Origin: Candidatus Wallbacteria bacterium
GTDB lineage: Bacteria > Muiribacteriota > JAQTZZ01
NCBI GenBank assembly: GCA_028687545.1
Contig: JAQTZZ010000047.1
Location: 1-32,885, forward strand
Reading direction: 5' to 3'
DNA length: 32,885 nucleotides
Below are positions 1-16,167 of this stretch, piece by piece; within the stretch, counting starts at the first letter, position 1, and every line of letters starts with the position of its first letter. The notes below the pieces were generated by a model, which saw only the letters and a program-made list of their open reading frames with translations, searched no databases and was not told where the DNA came from. The translations under genes and the position numbers were made by a program.

Positions 1-2887
1 CATCCGTTATCTGCTTGAATTTGCCAACGGCATTGGTAATGAGGACGATATTGATCATCTTGGAAACCGCCGTGTCAGGCGTGTGGGAGAGCAGCTGCAG
101 AATCATTTCAGGATCGCCCTGATGAAGATGGAGCGCGAGATCAAGGAAAGAATGACGATCCAGGATCCTTCAGGCATCACTCCTCAGGCTCTGATCAATT
201 CCAAGCCGATCGCCAGCATGGTGAACGACTTTTTCGGCCTGTCACAGCTTTCACAGTTCATGGATCAGACCAATGCCTTGTCGGAACTTACTCACAAAAG
301 AAGGGTTTCTGCACTCGGTCCCGGCGGCGTGAAACGTGAACGTGCCGGTTACGAAGTGCGCGATGTTCATCCGACCCATTACGGAAGAATCTGCCCGATC
401 GAGACTCCTGAAGGTCCCAATGCAGGTCTGATTTCCTCTCTGGCGGTTTATTCCAGGATCAATGACCTGGGATTCATTGAAACCCCATATCTGGCAATCC
501 AGGACAGAAGAGTCACAGATATCATTAACTTTTTTGATGCTTCGCGTGAAGATGAATGCTTTATCGGTCCTCCTGACCTTAAAATAGATGATGCCAGTAA
601 AATCGTTGATGACATCGTGCCTGCCAAATACTTCGGAGATCTTGAACATGAATTTTCCACTGTAGATGCCAAAGATCTTGATTTCACGGGTGTTTCTCCG
701 ATGCAGATGGTGTCTGTAGCCGCTTCCCTGATCCCGTTCCTGGAACACGATGACGCCAACAGAGCGCTGATGGGAACCAACATGCAGCGTCAAGCGGTTC
801 CGCTTCTGAGAAGCACTGCACCATTCGTCGGCACAGGGATGGAATATCGGACAGCCAAAGATTCCGGCTCCTGCATCATTGCCGATATCGACGGAGAAGT
901 AGTTTATGTCGATGCCGATAAAGTGGGAGTGTTGAATCTGGAGCTGGCTGAGGATTTCGACCTCAAGACGAGTATCGAAGAGCTCAAGGAAATGGAAGGC
1001 ATGTATGTGGTTGAGTCTATAGAAAAGGGTAAAAAAGTGATTGCCAAGAAGGGTGAGGAGCTCACTCCCAATCTGATGAAGGAGCTCCAGAAAAGCAAGA
1101 TCGATAAGATCAAAATCAGTGAAGTGAAGTATTTCCCAGTAGCCAAATTTCTCCGTTCCAACCAGGGAACCTGCATCAATCAGAAGGTGATCACCAGGCA
1201 GGGCAACACCGTGAAAAAGGGGGATATTCTGGCTGACGGATCTGCCTGTGACTACGGCGAACTCGCCCTCGGCAAGAACATCCTGGTGGCGTTCATGCCG
1301 TGGGAAGGTTACAACTTCGAAGACGCGATTCTGCTGTCAGCGCGGCTGGTAAAGGATGAGGTCTATACCTCTCTGCATATCGAAGAATATGATGTGGAAG
1401 CTCGTGACACCAAACTCGGGCCAGAGGAGATCACCCGCGACATTCCTAACGTTTCCAACGAACTCTTGAAGAATCTCGATGAAAGCGGCATCATCAGGAT
1501 CGGCGCAGAAGTCGGTCCAGGTGACATTCTGGTCGGCAAGGTAACTCCGAAAGGAGAGATGGAACTGACCGCGGAAGACAAGCTGCTGCGGGCTATTTTT
1601 GGTGAAAAAGCCAAGGAAGTCCGCAACACATCCTATTCAGTGCCGCATGGGGAATCCGGTAAAGTTGTGGAAGTGATGAATCTTTCACGTGAAAACAAGG
1701 ATGACCTGCCGCATGATGTGAACCGGCTGGTGCGGGTTTTCATCGCCCAGAAGCGGCGCATCACTGAGGGGGATAAAATGTCCGGCCGACATGGCAACAA
1801 AGGCGTCATCGCCAGGATTCTACCTGAGGAGGACATGCCGTTTTTACCGGACGGTTCTTCAGTGGACATTGTGCTTAATCCGCTCGGTGTGCCTTCCCGT
1901 ATGAATTTGGGGCAGGTTTTTGAAACCTACCTGGGTCTCGTTGCTCAGGCCTTCGGGATGCTCCTCGAAACACCGATCTTCAACGGAGCCAAGGAGACGG
2001 AGATCCTGGACTGTTTTGTGCGCGCCAACATGATGCTGTTCGGAGAAACCAGGATTTATGATCGTGAAAAACGACTCCCGCTTTACTGGCTGAGAGTGCC
2101 TGAAGAAATCAAGCTTCAGAAGGATGCGAAACTCAGATCCGATGGATTGTGCTGGAATCTGCAGGAATTTATCTCTTATATTTCCAAGAAGTATGGGCTC
2201 TATATCTGCCGCCTCAGCGACAAGATGCCGATCGTGAAGCTTTCCACTAAAGAAGCGGAGGTCAAGAAGGCTTTCGAACCTCCTTATGACTGGTCAAAAT
2301 CAGTCGAGTTCGGTCAGTTTGTGCCGAAGAAAGAAGAACTTGTAAAGAGTTTCGTCGGTAATAAGGAGCATTACCGGACTAAATATAAATCATTGAAATT
2401 CTCCAAGGAGGATGAAAAGAAGATCCTTGATTCACTGAAGAATATTGACATCCTGACCGGTAAAACCGGGAAGAGGATACTTTTAGACGGAAGGGACGGC
2501 AAACCTTTCGACAATGAAGTGCTGGTCGGAAACACATACATACTGAAGCTCGCACATCTGGTCGAAGACAAGATCCATGCCCGTTCCACAGGCCCTTACT
2601 CGCTGGTCACTCAGCAGCCCCTCGGCGGAAAAGCTCAGTTCGGCGGGCAGAGATTCGGCGAAATGGAAGTCTGGGCTCTGGAAGCATACGGGGCAGCTCA
2701 TGTGCTCCAGGAAATGCTGACCGTCAAATCCGATGATGTAGAGGGCCGCGTAGCTGTTTATGAAGCGATCATCAAGGGAGAAAACGTGATCGATCCTAAT
2801 GTTCCGGAGTCGTTCAAAGTTCTGATTTCCGAACTGAGGAGCATGGGGCTGAAGGTCGAGACAGTGAAAAATACGGAGACCAACTAA
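1..2887 (+). CDS. rpoB: RNA polymerase beta subunit, 5'-truncated by window edge
   Basis: Beta subunit of the core RNA polymerase, forming one half of the active-site cleft. The open frame runs from base 2 ([10 protein letters not shown], then [16 protein letters not shown]), so the real start lies upstream; about 440 E. coli-equivalent residues are missing. The rifampicin region is intact: [20 protein letters not shown] and then VSALGPGG, with Asp, His and Ser at the classic resistance positions, so rifampicin sensitivity would be expected. [20 protein letters not shown] and [20 protein letters not shown] are typical. Two stretches are longer than in E. coli or Thermus: about 940-1130, containing a [14 protein letters not shown] motif, and about 2009-2455, after [11 protein letters not shown]. 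The gene ends 47 bp before rpoC, as in a normal rpoBC operon. Family identity is certain; the insert roles are unknown. Confidence 0.99.
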   Translation, partial: IRYLLEFANGIGNEDDIDHLGNRRVRRVGEQLQNHFRIALMKMEREIKERMTIQDPSGITPQALINSKPIASMVNDFFGLSQLSQFMDQTNALSELTHKRRVSALGPGGVKRERAGYEVRDVHPTHYGRICPIETPEGPNAGLISSLAVYSRINDLGFIETPYLAIQDRRVTDIINFFDASREDECFIGPPDLKIDDASKIVDDIVPAKYFGDLEHEFSTVDAKDLDFTGVSPMQMVSVAASLIPFLEHDDANRALMGTNMQRQAVPLLRSTAPFVGTGMEYRTAKDSGSCIIADIDGEVVYVDADKVGVLNLELAEDFDLKTSIEELKEMEGMYVVESIEKGKKVIAKKGEELTPNLMKELQKSKIDKIKISEVKYFPVAKFLRSNQGTCINQKVITRQGNTVKKGDILADGSACDYGELALGKNILVAFMPWEGYNFEDAILLSARLVKDEVYTSLHIEEYDVEARDTKLGPEEITRDIPNVSNELLKNLDESGIIRIGAEVGPGDILVGKVTPKGEMELTAEDKLLRAIFGEKAKEVRNTSYSVPHGESGKVVEVMNLSRENKDDLPHDVNRLVRVFIAQKRRITEGDKMSGRHGNKGVIARILPEEDMPFLPDGSSVDIVLNPLGVPSRMNLGQVFETYLGLVAQAFGMLLETPIFNGAKETEILDCFVRANMMLFGETRIYDREKRLPLYWLRVPEEIKLQKDAKLRSDGLCWNLQEFISYISKKYGLYICRLSDKMPIVKLSTKEAEVKKAFEPPYDWSKSVEFGQFVPKKEELVKSFVGNKEHYRTKYKSLKFSKEDEKKILDSLKNIDILTGKTGKRILLDGRDGKPFDNEVLVGNTYILKLAHLVEDKIHARSTGPYSLVTQQPLGGKAQFGGQRFGEMEVWALEAYGAAHVLQEMLTVKSDDVEGRVAVYEAIIKGENVIDPNVPESFKVLISELRSMGLKVETVKNTETN
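2009..2455 (+). other. Lineage-specific insertion in RpoB (about 150 codons)
   Basis: In most RpoB proteins PxFxGAxExEI is followed within about 15-20 residues by the LYDGRTGEPFDxPV segment. Here roughly 150 codons separate NGAKETEI from [14 protein letters not shown]. The inserted segment is rich in Lys, Glu and aromatic residues ([36 protein letters not shown]) and stays in frame with normal coding character. It lies just C-terminal to where the E. coli beta-i9 (SI2) insertion sits, so it is a distinct insertion point or a shifted equivalent. I do not recognise the fold. Confidence 0.75.
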
Positions 2888-2934
2888 CTACTGCTGCGTG
2901 GCAACGAAGAATAACCTTCAAGGAGGGCTTAACG

Positions 2935-9753
<6,819 letters not shown>

Positions 9754-9772
9754 ACTTTAAACAGTTACAAAT

Positions 9773-9805
9773 AAAAATCCCCCTCATCTGAGGGGGATTT
9801 TTTTT
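9773..9805. terminator. Bidirectional intrinsic terminator between rpoC and the MBL gene
   Basis: A 13-bp stem pairs AAAAATCCCCCTC (9773-9785) with GAGGGGGATTTTT (9790-9802) across the loop ATCT, followed by further T residues. The A-tract on the 5' side gives a U-tract on the minus strand, so it can end both rpoBC transcription and the convergent hydrolase gene. Confidence 0.93.
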
Positions 9806-9837
9806 ATCAAACTTTCAGAGCCTGGTATAGATCCGGT

Positions 9838-10719
9838 TCAGATATCGACCGAAGTGCCTTCCCGGGCTATGATCACTTCCATTTTGCTGTTTGCTGCAGA
9901 GATGAGGGATTTTGCGTAGTCCAGCATTTTTTCGAGTTGTTCATCAGTTCTGGAGGGGTCGTGATGGAAAATGGCCATTTTCTTAACAGAAGCGGCGAGG
10001 CAGTTGTATACTGCAACGTCGATTGTAGAATGGCCGTAGCCTTTTTTATAATCCGTCTTGGTATACTGGGCATCGTAGATTACTAAATCCGCATTGGCGA
10101 TGAAGTCCAGAAGCTTCTGATTCATATCGCGCACAGTGACTTCGGCTTCATTGAATGTGTCTTCGTCTTCAGCAGAGAACATATTGTAATAAGGTTCAGT
10201 ATCATAGCAGGTGACCAGGGAGCGTCCCTTATGTTCAAATCTATACCCCATCGTCAGAATAGGGTGGTTAAGGTTTTTAGTTGTGATCTTGACATCTTCG
10301 ATTTCCATGGCTGTTTCTGTCAGATCCTTGAAAGAAAGTTCTGCTTTGAGCTCGTTGAAGTTCACCGGAAAATACACATATGTCATCTGACCGCCTACGA
10401 TGTTCTCCAGGGAGTCCGCATAGTTTACAGGACCGTAAATGTTGATCCTGGTGCCCGGAATATAGATTGGAGCGAAAAACGGCAGCCCCTGGATGTGATC
10501 CCAGTGAGTATGAGTTATGAAGAGGTTGAAGTTGAAGGGGGGTTTGAAGTTCTTGAGAAAAAAATCTCCCAGTGGCTTGATTCCGGTACCTGCGTCCAGG
10601 ATCAGCCTGTTATTCCCGATCTCCAGATAATGGCAGGAGGTGTTTCCGCCATATTTGATAGTGTTTGGCCCCGGAGTTGCCAGAGAGCCTCGGGTTCCGA
10701 AAAACGTGTTCCTGAACAA
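9838..10719 (-). CDS. Metallo-beta-lactamase-fold hydrolase
   Basis: A 293-residue MBL-fold protein. The dinuclear metal motif is HTHWDH at 70-75, with further metal-ligand candidates in the C-terminal half (CYDTEPY, GYGHST, FHHDP). The N-terminus GTRGSLATPGPNT...KYGGNTSC is typical of a subgroup related to RNase Z and class III cyclic-nucleotide phosphodiesterases; both assignments are possible and neither is proved, so the substrate (a phosphodiester) is inference. No signal peptide or membrane segment, so cytosolic. The start is TTG at 10719, chosen because AGAGGAGGT lies four bases upstream and no ATG is better placed. The gene stands alone, convergent with rpoC and divergent from the debranching enzyme gene, with no partner in the neighbourhood to narrow its role. 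Confidence 0.85.
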   Translation of the reverse strand: MFRNTFFGTRGSLATPGPNTIKYGGNTSCHYLEIGNNRLILDAGTGIKPLGDFFLKNFKPPFNFNLFITHTHWDHIQGLPFFAPIYIPGTRINIYGPVNYADSLENIVGGQMTYVYFPVNFNELKAELSFKDLTETAMEIEDVKITTKNLNHPILTMGYRFEHKGRSLVTCYDTEPYYNMFSAEDEDTFNEAEVTVRDMNQKLLDFIANADLVIYDAQYTKTDYKKGYGHSTIDVAVYNCLAASVKKMAIFHHDPSRTDEQLEKMLDYAKSLISAANSKMEVIIAREGTSVDI

Positions 10720-10880
10720 CGCTACCTCCTCTGAAACACTATATTCAATTCTGTTTAAATTCTATGAATTCAAGCGGCATGCATAAAAAATATAGCAGAA
10801 TTTCAGTGGATTAACAATTTTCTTTTAGAATTTTAAGCTGTCCGGCAATCTGGCAAACTATAGCCTGTCTATAGTAAAAT

Positions 10881-13190
10881 ATGTACATAATGCACCGCAT
10901 ATCGCGTGAGTTTATTTATTTCACTGACCCGTTGTTTTACCAGGTCGCCATTGCCGGTGACTGGAACCGTTGGGCCGGGGCAGCAGATGGCAGTTTTAAC
11001 CCTGATTCATGTCTGATGGAGATGAATCCGCTTGGAGAGTGGTTTTTTAGCCTCGCGCATTTATCTGACGGGCGGCATGAGTTCAAGTTCATCAGAGACG
11101 GGGAATGGGAGACCGGTGAAAATCATGTGATCCACATCCGCTCAGGATGTCTCTACGATCCCTCCCTGGGAGTCCTGAACGCTTATTTCATTGAAGACGA
11201 TTTGATTTTTCTGCGGATCGACTCCCTTCGGAATCATACCCTTTCCGCCTTCAAGCTGGATCCGGAAATCGGGCTGATCCTGACCTCGAAATCAGCCTCC
11301 GAGATTACTCTCAAACTGGAAGAAAAAGCTGAGATCAGTCGTAATTACCAACTGCTTTACACTGACGGATTTGAACAGGGGATGATACTTGTAGACTGGG
11401 GGAGAAAACTGAAAAGTTTTTACTCCGAAAAACGCCTGGGGAGTCATTTTGCTCAGAGCGGCAATCAGACTGTTTTTCGTGTGTTTGCACCCAGAGCCAC
11501 AGAAGTCAGTCTGCTGATTTATGGTGAAGTCAGGACCAGCGACCCGCGAGCCTGTGGTGAAACCGAACCTGAGGTTTTCCAAATGATGAGGAGCGCGGAT
11601 GGAGTCTGGGAAACCGGCATTGCCGGCGATTTGAGAGGTTTCCTTTACAGATACAGAGTAGACGGACCGGCAGGCGAAGGCGAAGGATTTTCAGAGCGGC
11701 CGCTCTCAGATCCCTATGCGCTGGTAAATCTATATCATGATGGTCCATCGATGGTCTATGAGGGTGCTTTCGAGTTTTCAGCGTTCTCAGCCCCTGCCCC
11801 CGAAGACCTGCTCATATATGAACTGCATCTGCGCGATTTTACGGTGTTCGATAAAACAATCAGGCCTGAACTCCGGGGGAAATACTTGGGATTCCTGGAT
11901 ACTGTCGGCAGAGACACAGGCATCGGCTACCTGAAAAAACTGGGGGTGAATGCTGTCGAATTCCTTCCATTGCATGAATTCGATGAAGACCCGCCAGGCG
12001 AATATCACTGGGGATACATGTCTTCTCTGTTCTTCTGTCCTGAAGCCCAGTATGCCACTTCCTGCTACGGAGGACAGGTCAGCGAGCTGAAAGCGATGGT
12101 GGAACTGTTCCACAAAAACGGGCTGGCCGTGATCCTGGATGTGGTTTATAACCATACCGGAAAGCCTGATCATTTAGCGGGATTCGACAGCAAGTATTAT
12201 TACAGGCAAGGCTGCAATTACACCCGTTTGAATTTTTCCTGCTGCGGCAATGATCTGGCCTGCGAAAACCCGATGGTGAGAAAAATGATTCTGGACAGTT
12301 TGAAATATTTCCTGACTGAGTTCAGATTCGATGGCTTCCGCTTTGATCTTGCCGAACTGGTAGGAGTCGATACGCTCAAGATGGTCGAGGTTGAACTGAA
12401 GAAGATCAATCCGGGAGTCTACCTGATCGCTGAACCTTGGAGTACGCGCGGAGACATCAAGTTCCAGCTCAAAGGCTCGGCATTTTCTTCCTGGAACGAT
12501 TTTTTCCGTGACAGAGTGAGAAATTTCCTGCTCACCAGGATTCAGGCTCGCGAACTTGAGATGCTGATCTCCGGATCAACCGGATTTTTCACCGCTAAAC
12601 CTGTGCAGAGCGTGAATTACCTGGAATGTCATGACGGGTACACGTTGATTGACGCTCTGAACATTGAGCGGAATTTTGACGGCAGTGCACCTGATGAGAT
12701 CAGCGTTAAACGTGCTCAGCTGGGCGCAGGTTTGATTTTCATGTCCCTGGGAGTCCCAATGATCTCCCAGGGTCAGGAACTGCTCCGCAGCAAACAGGGA
12801 AATGGAAACAGCTTTGATTCAGGAGATACGGTCAACGGAATCGACTGGGAGCTCAAAAAGAAGAATTCCAGGATCTTTGAACTTTATCGGAAGCTGATTT
12901 CAATCAGGAATCATCAGCTTTATGGACCGATCTTGAAAAATTCCGGCGGCTGTTCAAAATGCGTCTTTGACTACGATCCGTCCAATCCGCAGGCAATCTG
13001 CTATAGAATTTACAACTGCGGCAGCGCTATGATGATGCAGCTGAACGGCCATCCGGAACTGTCAGCAGAATTTTCAGATCTTGAAATATCAGGCGTATTA
13101 CTTTGCGACAGCTGCCTCGGTTCAGCTGATTTAGCGCCTGCCGCTCAGAAAATCGGTCCGCTGGACTTCAGGATCTACTACATCCCTTAG
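10881..13190 (+). CDS. Pullulanase/isoamylase-type glycogen debranching enzyme (GH13)
   Basis: Hydrolyses alpha-1,6 branches in glycogen or related glucans; no signal peptide is evident, so probably intracellular glycogen breakdown. 769 residues: an N-terminal glycogen-binding E-set module (about 15-85, VAIAGDWNRW, GRHEFKFIRDGEWE), a CBM48 module (about 190-260, TVFRVFAPRATEVSLLIYG), then the GH13 barrel from about 310. Conserved regions: DVVYNH; FDGFRFDLAEL with nucleophile Asp489; LIAEPW with acid/base Glu518; LECHDG with His584-Asp585. The segment SQGQELLRSKQGNGNSFDSGD is typical of type I pullulanases, while YHWGYMS resembles the isoamylase version of YNWGYDP, so exact specificity is open. 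No convincing RBS precedes the ATG at 10881; a TATAGT hexamer six bases upstream could mean a leaderless mRNA. An alternative start is ATG 10890. Confidence 0.9.
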   Translation: MYIMHRISREFIYFTDPLFYQVAIAGDWNRWAGAADGSFNPDSCLMEMNPLGEWFFSLAHLSDGRHEFKFIRDGEWETGENHVIHIRSGCLYDPSLGVLNAYFIEDDLIFLRIDSLRNHTLSAFKLDPEIGLILTSKSASEITLKLEEKAEISRNYQLLYTDGFEQGMILVDWGRKLKSFYSEKRLGSHFAQSGNQTVFRVFAPRATEVSLLIYGEVRTSDPRACGETEPEVFQMMRSADGVWETGIAGDLRGFLYRYRVDGPAGEGEGFSERPLSDPYALVNLYHDGPSMVYEGAFEFSAFSAPAPEDLLIYELHLRDFTVFDKTIRPELRGKYLGFLDTVGRDTGIGYLKKLGVNAVEFLPLHEFDEDPPGEYHWGYMSSLFFCPEAQYATSCYGGQVSELKAMVELFHKNGLAVILDVVYNHTGKPDHLAGFDSKYYYRQGCNYTRLNFSCCGNDLACENPMVRKMILDSLKYFLTEFRFDGFRFDLAELVGVDTLKMVEVELKKINPGVYLIAEPWSTRGDIKFQLKGSAFSSWNDFFRDRVRNFLLTRIQARELEMLISGSTGFFTAKPVQSVNYLECHDGYTLIDALNIERNFDGSAPDEISVKRAQLGAGLIFMSLGVPMISQGQELLRSKQGNGNSFDSGDTVNGIDWELKKKNSRIFELYRKLISIRNHQLYGPILKNSGGCSKCVFDYDPSNPQAICYRIYNCGSAMMMQLNGHPELSAEFSDLEISGVLLCDSCLGSADLAPAAQKIGPLDFRIYYIP

Positions 13191-13336
13191 AATCGGGTCG
13201 ATTCTTCGCATTGTTGCTGATTGTTGCAGCGATTCAATGGCGCAATTCCTGGTTTTTGAAAATAATGGAATCAGAAGGAGGATTGAAATTATACGGCTCT
13301 GAAACCTGTTCCGATTGAAATTCACGGAGGTGTAAG

Positions 13337-15379
13337 ATGAATCTGAATGAATTGAATCCTTTGCTGACCTTTGCAGTCCTTGTTTTTGTTCTGATCATCC
13401 TGCCCTCGATCCGAATCATCGGGCCGACTGAAGTAGGACTGGTGATTAAAAAGTTCAGCTTCAAGAAGCTGCGAAGCGACAACCCGATTGCCTTCAACGG
13501 TGAACCAGGTTATCAGGCGGAACTTCTGATGCCCGGATGGAGATTCAAGCTCTGGATCATCTATGAAGTGCATAAATATCCCTGGGTGCAGGTTCCGGCA
13601 GGCGAAATCGGAGTGGTGATTGCCCAGGTGGGAAATCCCATCTCTACAGGCGCTAAATCTGCGGCCTATAAAAAGGAATTCGGAAATTTCACCAATATTG
13701 ACACCTTTATCAGGGGTGGAGGCCAGAAAGGTGTGCAGCGCCCGGTGCTTTCTCCAGGCACGATCGCTCCGATCCATCCGGTCGGATTCCTGGTGATCAC
13801 AAAGCAGAAGATCTATGGACTTCCGATCATGACCGAATTCGTGACCAGGAAGGAGAAGCTCAGCCCTGCTTCTTTCGGATTGACTCCCAAGCAGCTCGAG
13901 GTGGTGGTGATCGAGCCTTCGTTCGCTGAAGGCCACTCTCAGGACAGGATCGGCATAGTCACTACTCTGGAAGGCGACCCGCTGCCTTCAGGGGACATAG
14001 CCGGCCGCCTCGGCGGATTCGAGGACATCAGCAAGCTTGAGGAGGAGATCAGGGATACCAAAGACAATTCCGGGCTGATGGAATGCATCCTGGGAAGCAA
14101 GAATCACCTGCACAACAACTACCAGGATTTTCAGGCCTTCCTGAACAATGGCGGCAAGATCGGTTTGCAGCACGACCCGCTGCTCTATGGAGCATACACG
14201 CTGAATCCGTTCCTGGTGTCAGTGGAACTGTCAGACATGCTGGTGATCGAACAGGGCGAAGTCGCTGTGGTCAAAGCATACGTGGGTCTGCCCACCAAAG
14301 ACCAGTCAGGTGTTGAATTCAAGTTCGGGAGCCTGGTGAATCCCGGACACAAGGGTATCTGGATCGAGCCGCTGCGCACCGGGAAATACCCGATCAACCC
14401 CCGCTGCTACCATCCGGTGATCGTGCCTACCAGCATACTTACGCTGAACTGGGCCACTGCGGTTTCCCAGGCCCATCAGCTTGACAAGAACCTGAGCCAG
14501 ATCGAGGCCAAAAGCAAGGAAGGATTCGTGTTCAAGATCGACCTGCAGGTGCAGATCCATATCCCGGACACTGAAGCGCCCAAGGTGATCTCGATAGTGG
14601 GCACAATGTCCAATCTGGTGAGCGAAGTGCTGCAGGCCGCTGTAGGCAACCACTTCAGGGACAAGCTGCAGAGCATGCCTGCGATCCAGTTCATCGAGAA
14701 GAGGCAGGAAGTGCAGATCGGGGCATTCGAGCATATCAGGGGAAAGCTCACAGACTACAAGGTGGAAACCAAGGGAGTTTACATCCAGGACGTGATCCTG
14801 CCCAAAGAACTGGTGCAGGTGCTGACAGACAGGGAACTTGCCAACCAGACCATCGCTACTCTGCAGAAACAGACCGAAGCCGAGCGGACCAGGATCGAAA
14901 TGGAGAAGTCCAAAGGCATGGCCAACATGCAGAGCAGCCTCTCCAAATCCAAGGTGGAAGTGGAGATCGCCCAGAATCAGGCCGAAGCCAAGGAACTGCA
15001 GGGAAAGGGCGAAGCCTCATACTTGTCACAGGTTGGAACAGCCAAGGCCGTGGAAGTGAAATGCGTTGGTGAGGCCAATGCCATAGCTTACGAGCGGCAG
15101 GTGAACGCGCTCGGCCAGGGCCCGACTGCAGCCCTCAACATGGTGAAGGCTCTGGCAGAACGCAACATCAAGCTGGTTCCTGACACGCTGATCACAGGCG
15201 GCGGCGACCTGGGCAGCCTGATCTCAGTGATCACCGGGCTTCTCAGCAAGGACGTGGCGGCAAAAGCGGTAATGGTGGAAAAGCCGGCAGCCGTGGAACC
15301 GGTTGTGGTGGAGGAAAAGGTCGAAAAGATCGAGAAAGTCGAACCAGTCGTGAAACCAGAACTGCCGAAGAAGAAATAG
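13337..15379 (+). CDS. SPFH/flotillin-like membrane scaffold protein
   Basis: 680 residues. One N-terminal membrane segment (about 9-30), an SPFH (band 7) core about 300-500 (EQGEVAVVKAYVG, then VQIHIPD and KVETKGVYIQDVILP), and a coiled-coil region about 510-580 (TEAERTRIEMEKSKG, EVEIAQNQAEAKELQGKGEA) as in flotillins and YqiK, then a Gly-rich segment and a Lys/Glu/Pro/Val tail (EKVEKIEKVEPVVKPELP). The N-terminal half is longer than in ordinary flotillins and seems to repeat the same beta unit: GPTEVGLVIKKF, PAGEIGVVIAQVG and EQGEVAVVKAYVG, each later followed by a Pro-Gly or YPINP turn. Flotillins organise membrane microdomains as oligomers; that role is inferred from the family. ATG chosen for RBS CGGAGGT six bases upstream. 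No NfeD partner gene is adjacent. It is transcribed alone to a terminator. Confidence 0.88.
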   Translation: MNLNELNPLLTFAVLVFVLIILPSIRIIGPTEVGLVIKKFSFKKLRSDNPIAFNGEPGYQAELLMPGWRFKLWIIYEVHKYPWVQVPAGEIGVVIAQVGNPISTGAKSAAYKKEFGNFTNIDTFIRGGGQKGVQRPVLSPGTIAPIHPVGFLVITKQKIYGLPIMTEFVTRKEKLSPASFGLTPKQLEVVVIEPSFAEGHSQDRIGIVTTLEGDPLPSGDIAGRLGGFEDISKLEEEIRDTKDNSGLMECILGSKNHLHNNYQDFQAFLNNGGKIGLQHDPLLYGAYTLNPFLVSVELSDMLVIEQGEVAVVKAYVGLPTKDQSGVEFKFGSLVNPGHKGIWIEPLRTGKYPINPRCYHPVIVPTSILTLNWATAVSQAHQLDKNLSQIEAKSKEGFVFKIDLQVQIHIPDTEAPKVISIVGTMSNLVSEVLQAAVGNHFRDKLQSMPAIQFIEKRQEVQIGAFEHIRGKLTDYKVETKGVYIQDVILPKELVQVLTDRELANQTIATLQKQTEAERTRIEMEKSKGMANMQSSLSKSKVEVEIAQNQAEAKELQGKGEASYLSQVGTAKAVEVKCVGEANAIAYERQVNALGQGPTAALNMVKALAERNIKLVPDTLITGGGDLGSLISVITGLLSKDVAAKAVMVEKPAAVEPVVVEEKVEKIEKVEPVVKPELPKKK

Positions 15380-15392
15380 TTGAATTCCCATT

Positions 15393-15424
15393 AAAGGGTC
15401 CGTTCGCAGGAGCGGGCCCTTTTT
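15393..15424 (+). terminator. Intrinsic terminator after the SPFH gene
   Basis: AAAGGGTCCGTTC pairs with GAGCGGGCCCTTT across a short GCAG loop, with two wobble positions, followed by TTTT. It begins 13 bp after the SPFH stop codon and separates it from the convergent toxin-antitoxin block. Confidence 0.85.
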
Positions 15425-15437
15425 CATATTCCGAAAC

Positions 15438-15869
15438 TCACAACCCAAGAAATTCAGCTACTGTCAAGATTTTAATCTTACCGTGTTTCCCGATGGAACG
15501 CAGGTCATCGTCACCAGTGATGATGAAGTCGGCTTCAGCGGAAACTGCGAGTGCGAGGAATTTGTCATCATCAGGGTCTCGGCAGAGGTTCAACCTGGAA
15601 TTGGGCGGTTCCAGAACTTCGAAATAGGGAAGAGTTTCTTCTTCGATGATCAAACGGGTTTCGTCCTTTGTCAGTTTGAATTTAGGATAGCTGAGAACAG
15701 CCGTGAATTCCGCGAAAGTATCCGGGGAAAAGAACGGAATGATTTCCCCTGTTTTCCAGAGACTGATCAGTTCGCCAGGCTTTCCTCCGAACAGGAGCGC
15801 TGAAATCAAGGCATTAGTGTCTATGACTACTTTAAGAGGCTTTCTTTTTCCGCGCCCAGCGCACCGCAT
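15438..15869 (-). CDS. PIN-domain toxin (putative endoribonuclease), VapC-like
   Basis: A 143-residue PIN-family protein. Acidic active-site residues are visible in order: VVIDTNALISALL, the Glu of TFAEF, DPDDDKFLALAV and TGDDDL. PIN toxins are Mg-dependent RNases that inhibit growth until bound by the antitoxin; this subtype (COG1569-like) resembles many chromosomal orphan PIN toxins. The open frame extends to 15947, but that part only overlaps the antitoxin gene; I chose ATG at 15869, which gives a 38-bp overlap with the antitoxin and about 16 residues before the first catalytic Asp. ATG at 15878 is an alternative. Translational coupling to the upstream antitoxin is likely. Confidence 0.85.
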   Translation of the reverse strand: MRCAGRGKRKPLKVVIDTNALISALLFGGKPGELISLWKTGEIIPFFSPDTFAEFTAVLSYPKFKLTKDETRLIIEEETLPYFEVLEPPNSRLNLCRDPDDDKFLALAVSAEADFIITGDDDLRSIGKHGKIKILTVAEFLGL

Positions 15870-16074
15870 CCTGCACATCCTTTCCCTTGAGCGAGAGTTT
15901 CTCGATTTTACCCCTGATCTTATCCAGAGCCAGGTCGGCGGGAACAACCTTGAGCGGAGTGAGAATGATCCGCGACCCGTCGATCTCGGCGTCGAAATAG
16001 TCGATGCCGGGGAAAAACTTGACGATCGCAGCCGGCAGCGTAAGCTGGTTCTTCACTGTTTTTTTTGTAAGCAT
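15832..16074 (-). CDS. AbrB/SpoVT-type antitoxin of the PIN toxin
   Basis: 80 residues. The N-terminal half (MLTKKTVKNQLTLPAAIVKFF, DYFDAEIDGSRIILTPLK) is a swapped-hairpin AbrB/MazE-type DNA-binding domain; the charged C-terminal half (IRGKIEKLSLKGKDVQDAVRW) would wrap the toxin. Such antitoxins neutralise the PIN partner and repress their own promoter. ATG is preceded by GAGGTAAGG, and a good sigma-70 promoter lies 35 bp upstream. First gene of the two-gene module. Confidence 0.88.
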   Translation of the reverse strand: MLTKKTVKNQLTLPAAIVKFFPGIDYFDAEIDGSRIILTPLKVVPADLALDKIRGKIEKLSLKGKDVQDAVRWARKKKAS

Positions 16075-16109
16075 TCCTTACCTCATTACTTTCTATAAAT
16101 CTTACTATT

Positions 16110-16138
16110 AGTATAGCTGACAAGTAAGAGATAGGCAA
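16110..16138 (-). promoter_or_regulatory. Sigma-70-type promoter of the AbrB-PIN module
   Basis: On the minus strand TTGCCT (16138-16133), a 17-bp spacer, then TATACT (16115-16110). Both hexamers are close to consensus and the spacing is ideal; the start codon lies about 35 bp downstream, which fits a short leader where the antitoxin could bind. Confidence 0.7.
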
Positions 16139-16167
16139 GCCTTGTGTACGAGACTTTTGATCAGGTT

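Noticed and set aside
251-793. 180-codon open frame antisense to rpoB
   Set aside because: Opposite the rifampicin region of RpoB; the composition is that of a shadow frame.
13238-13303. Possible 21-codon peptide in the gap before the SPFH gene, plus an AAGGAGG not linked to a start
   Set aside because: No RBS before its ATG and no conservation evidence; too short to support.
13322-13936. 204-codon minus-strand frame over the SPFH gene
   Set aside because: His/Arg-rich shadow translation; the plus strand encodes a clear membrane segment and SPFH start with an RBS.
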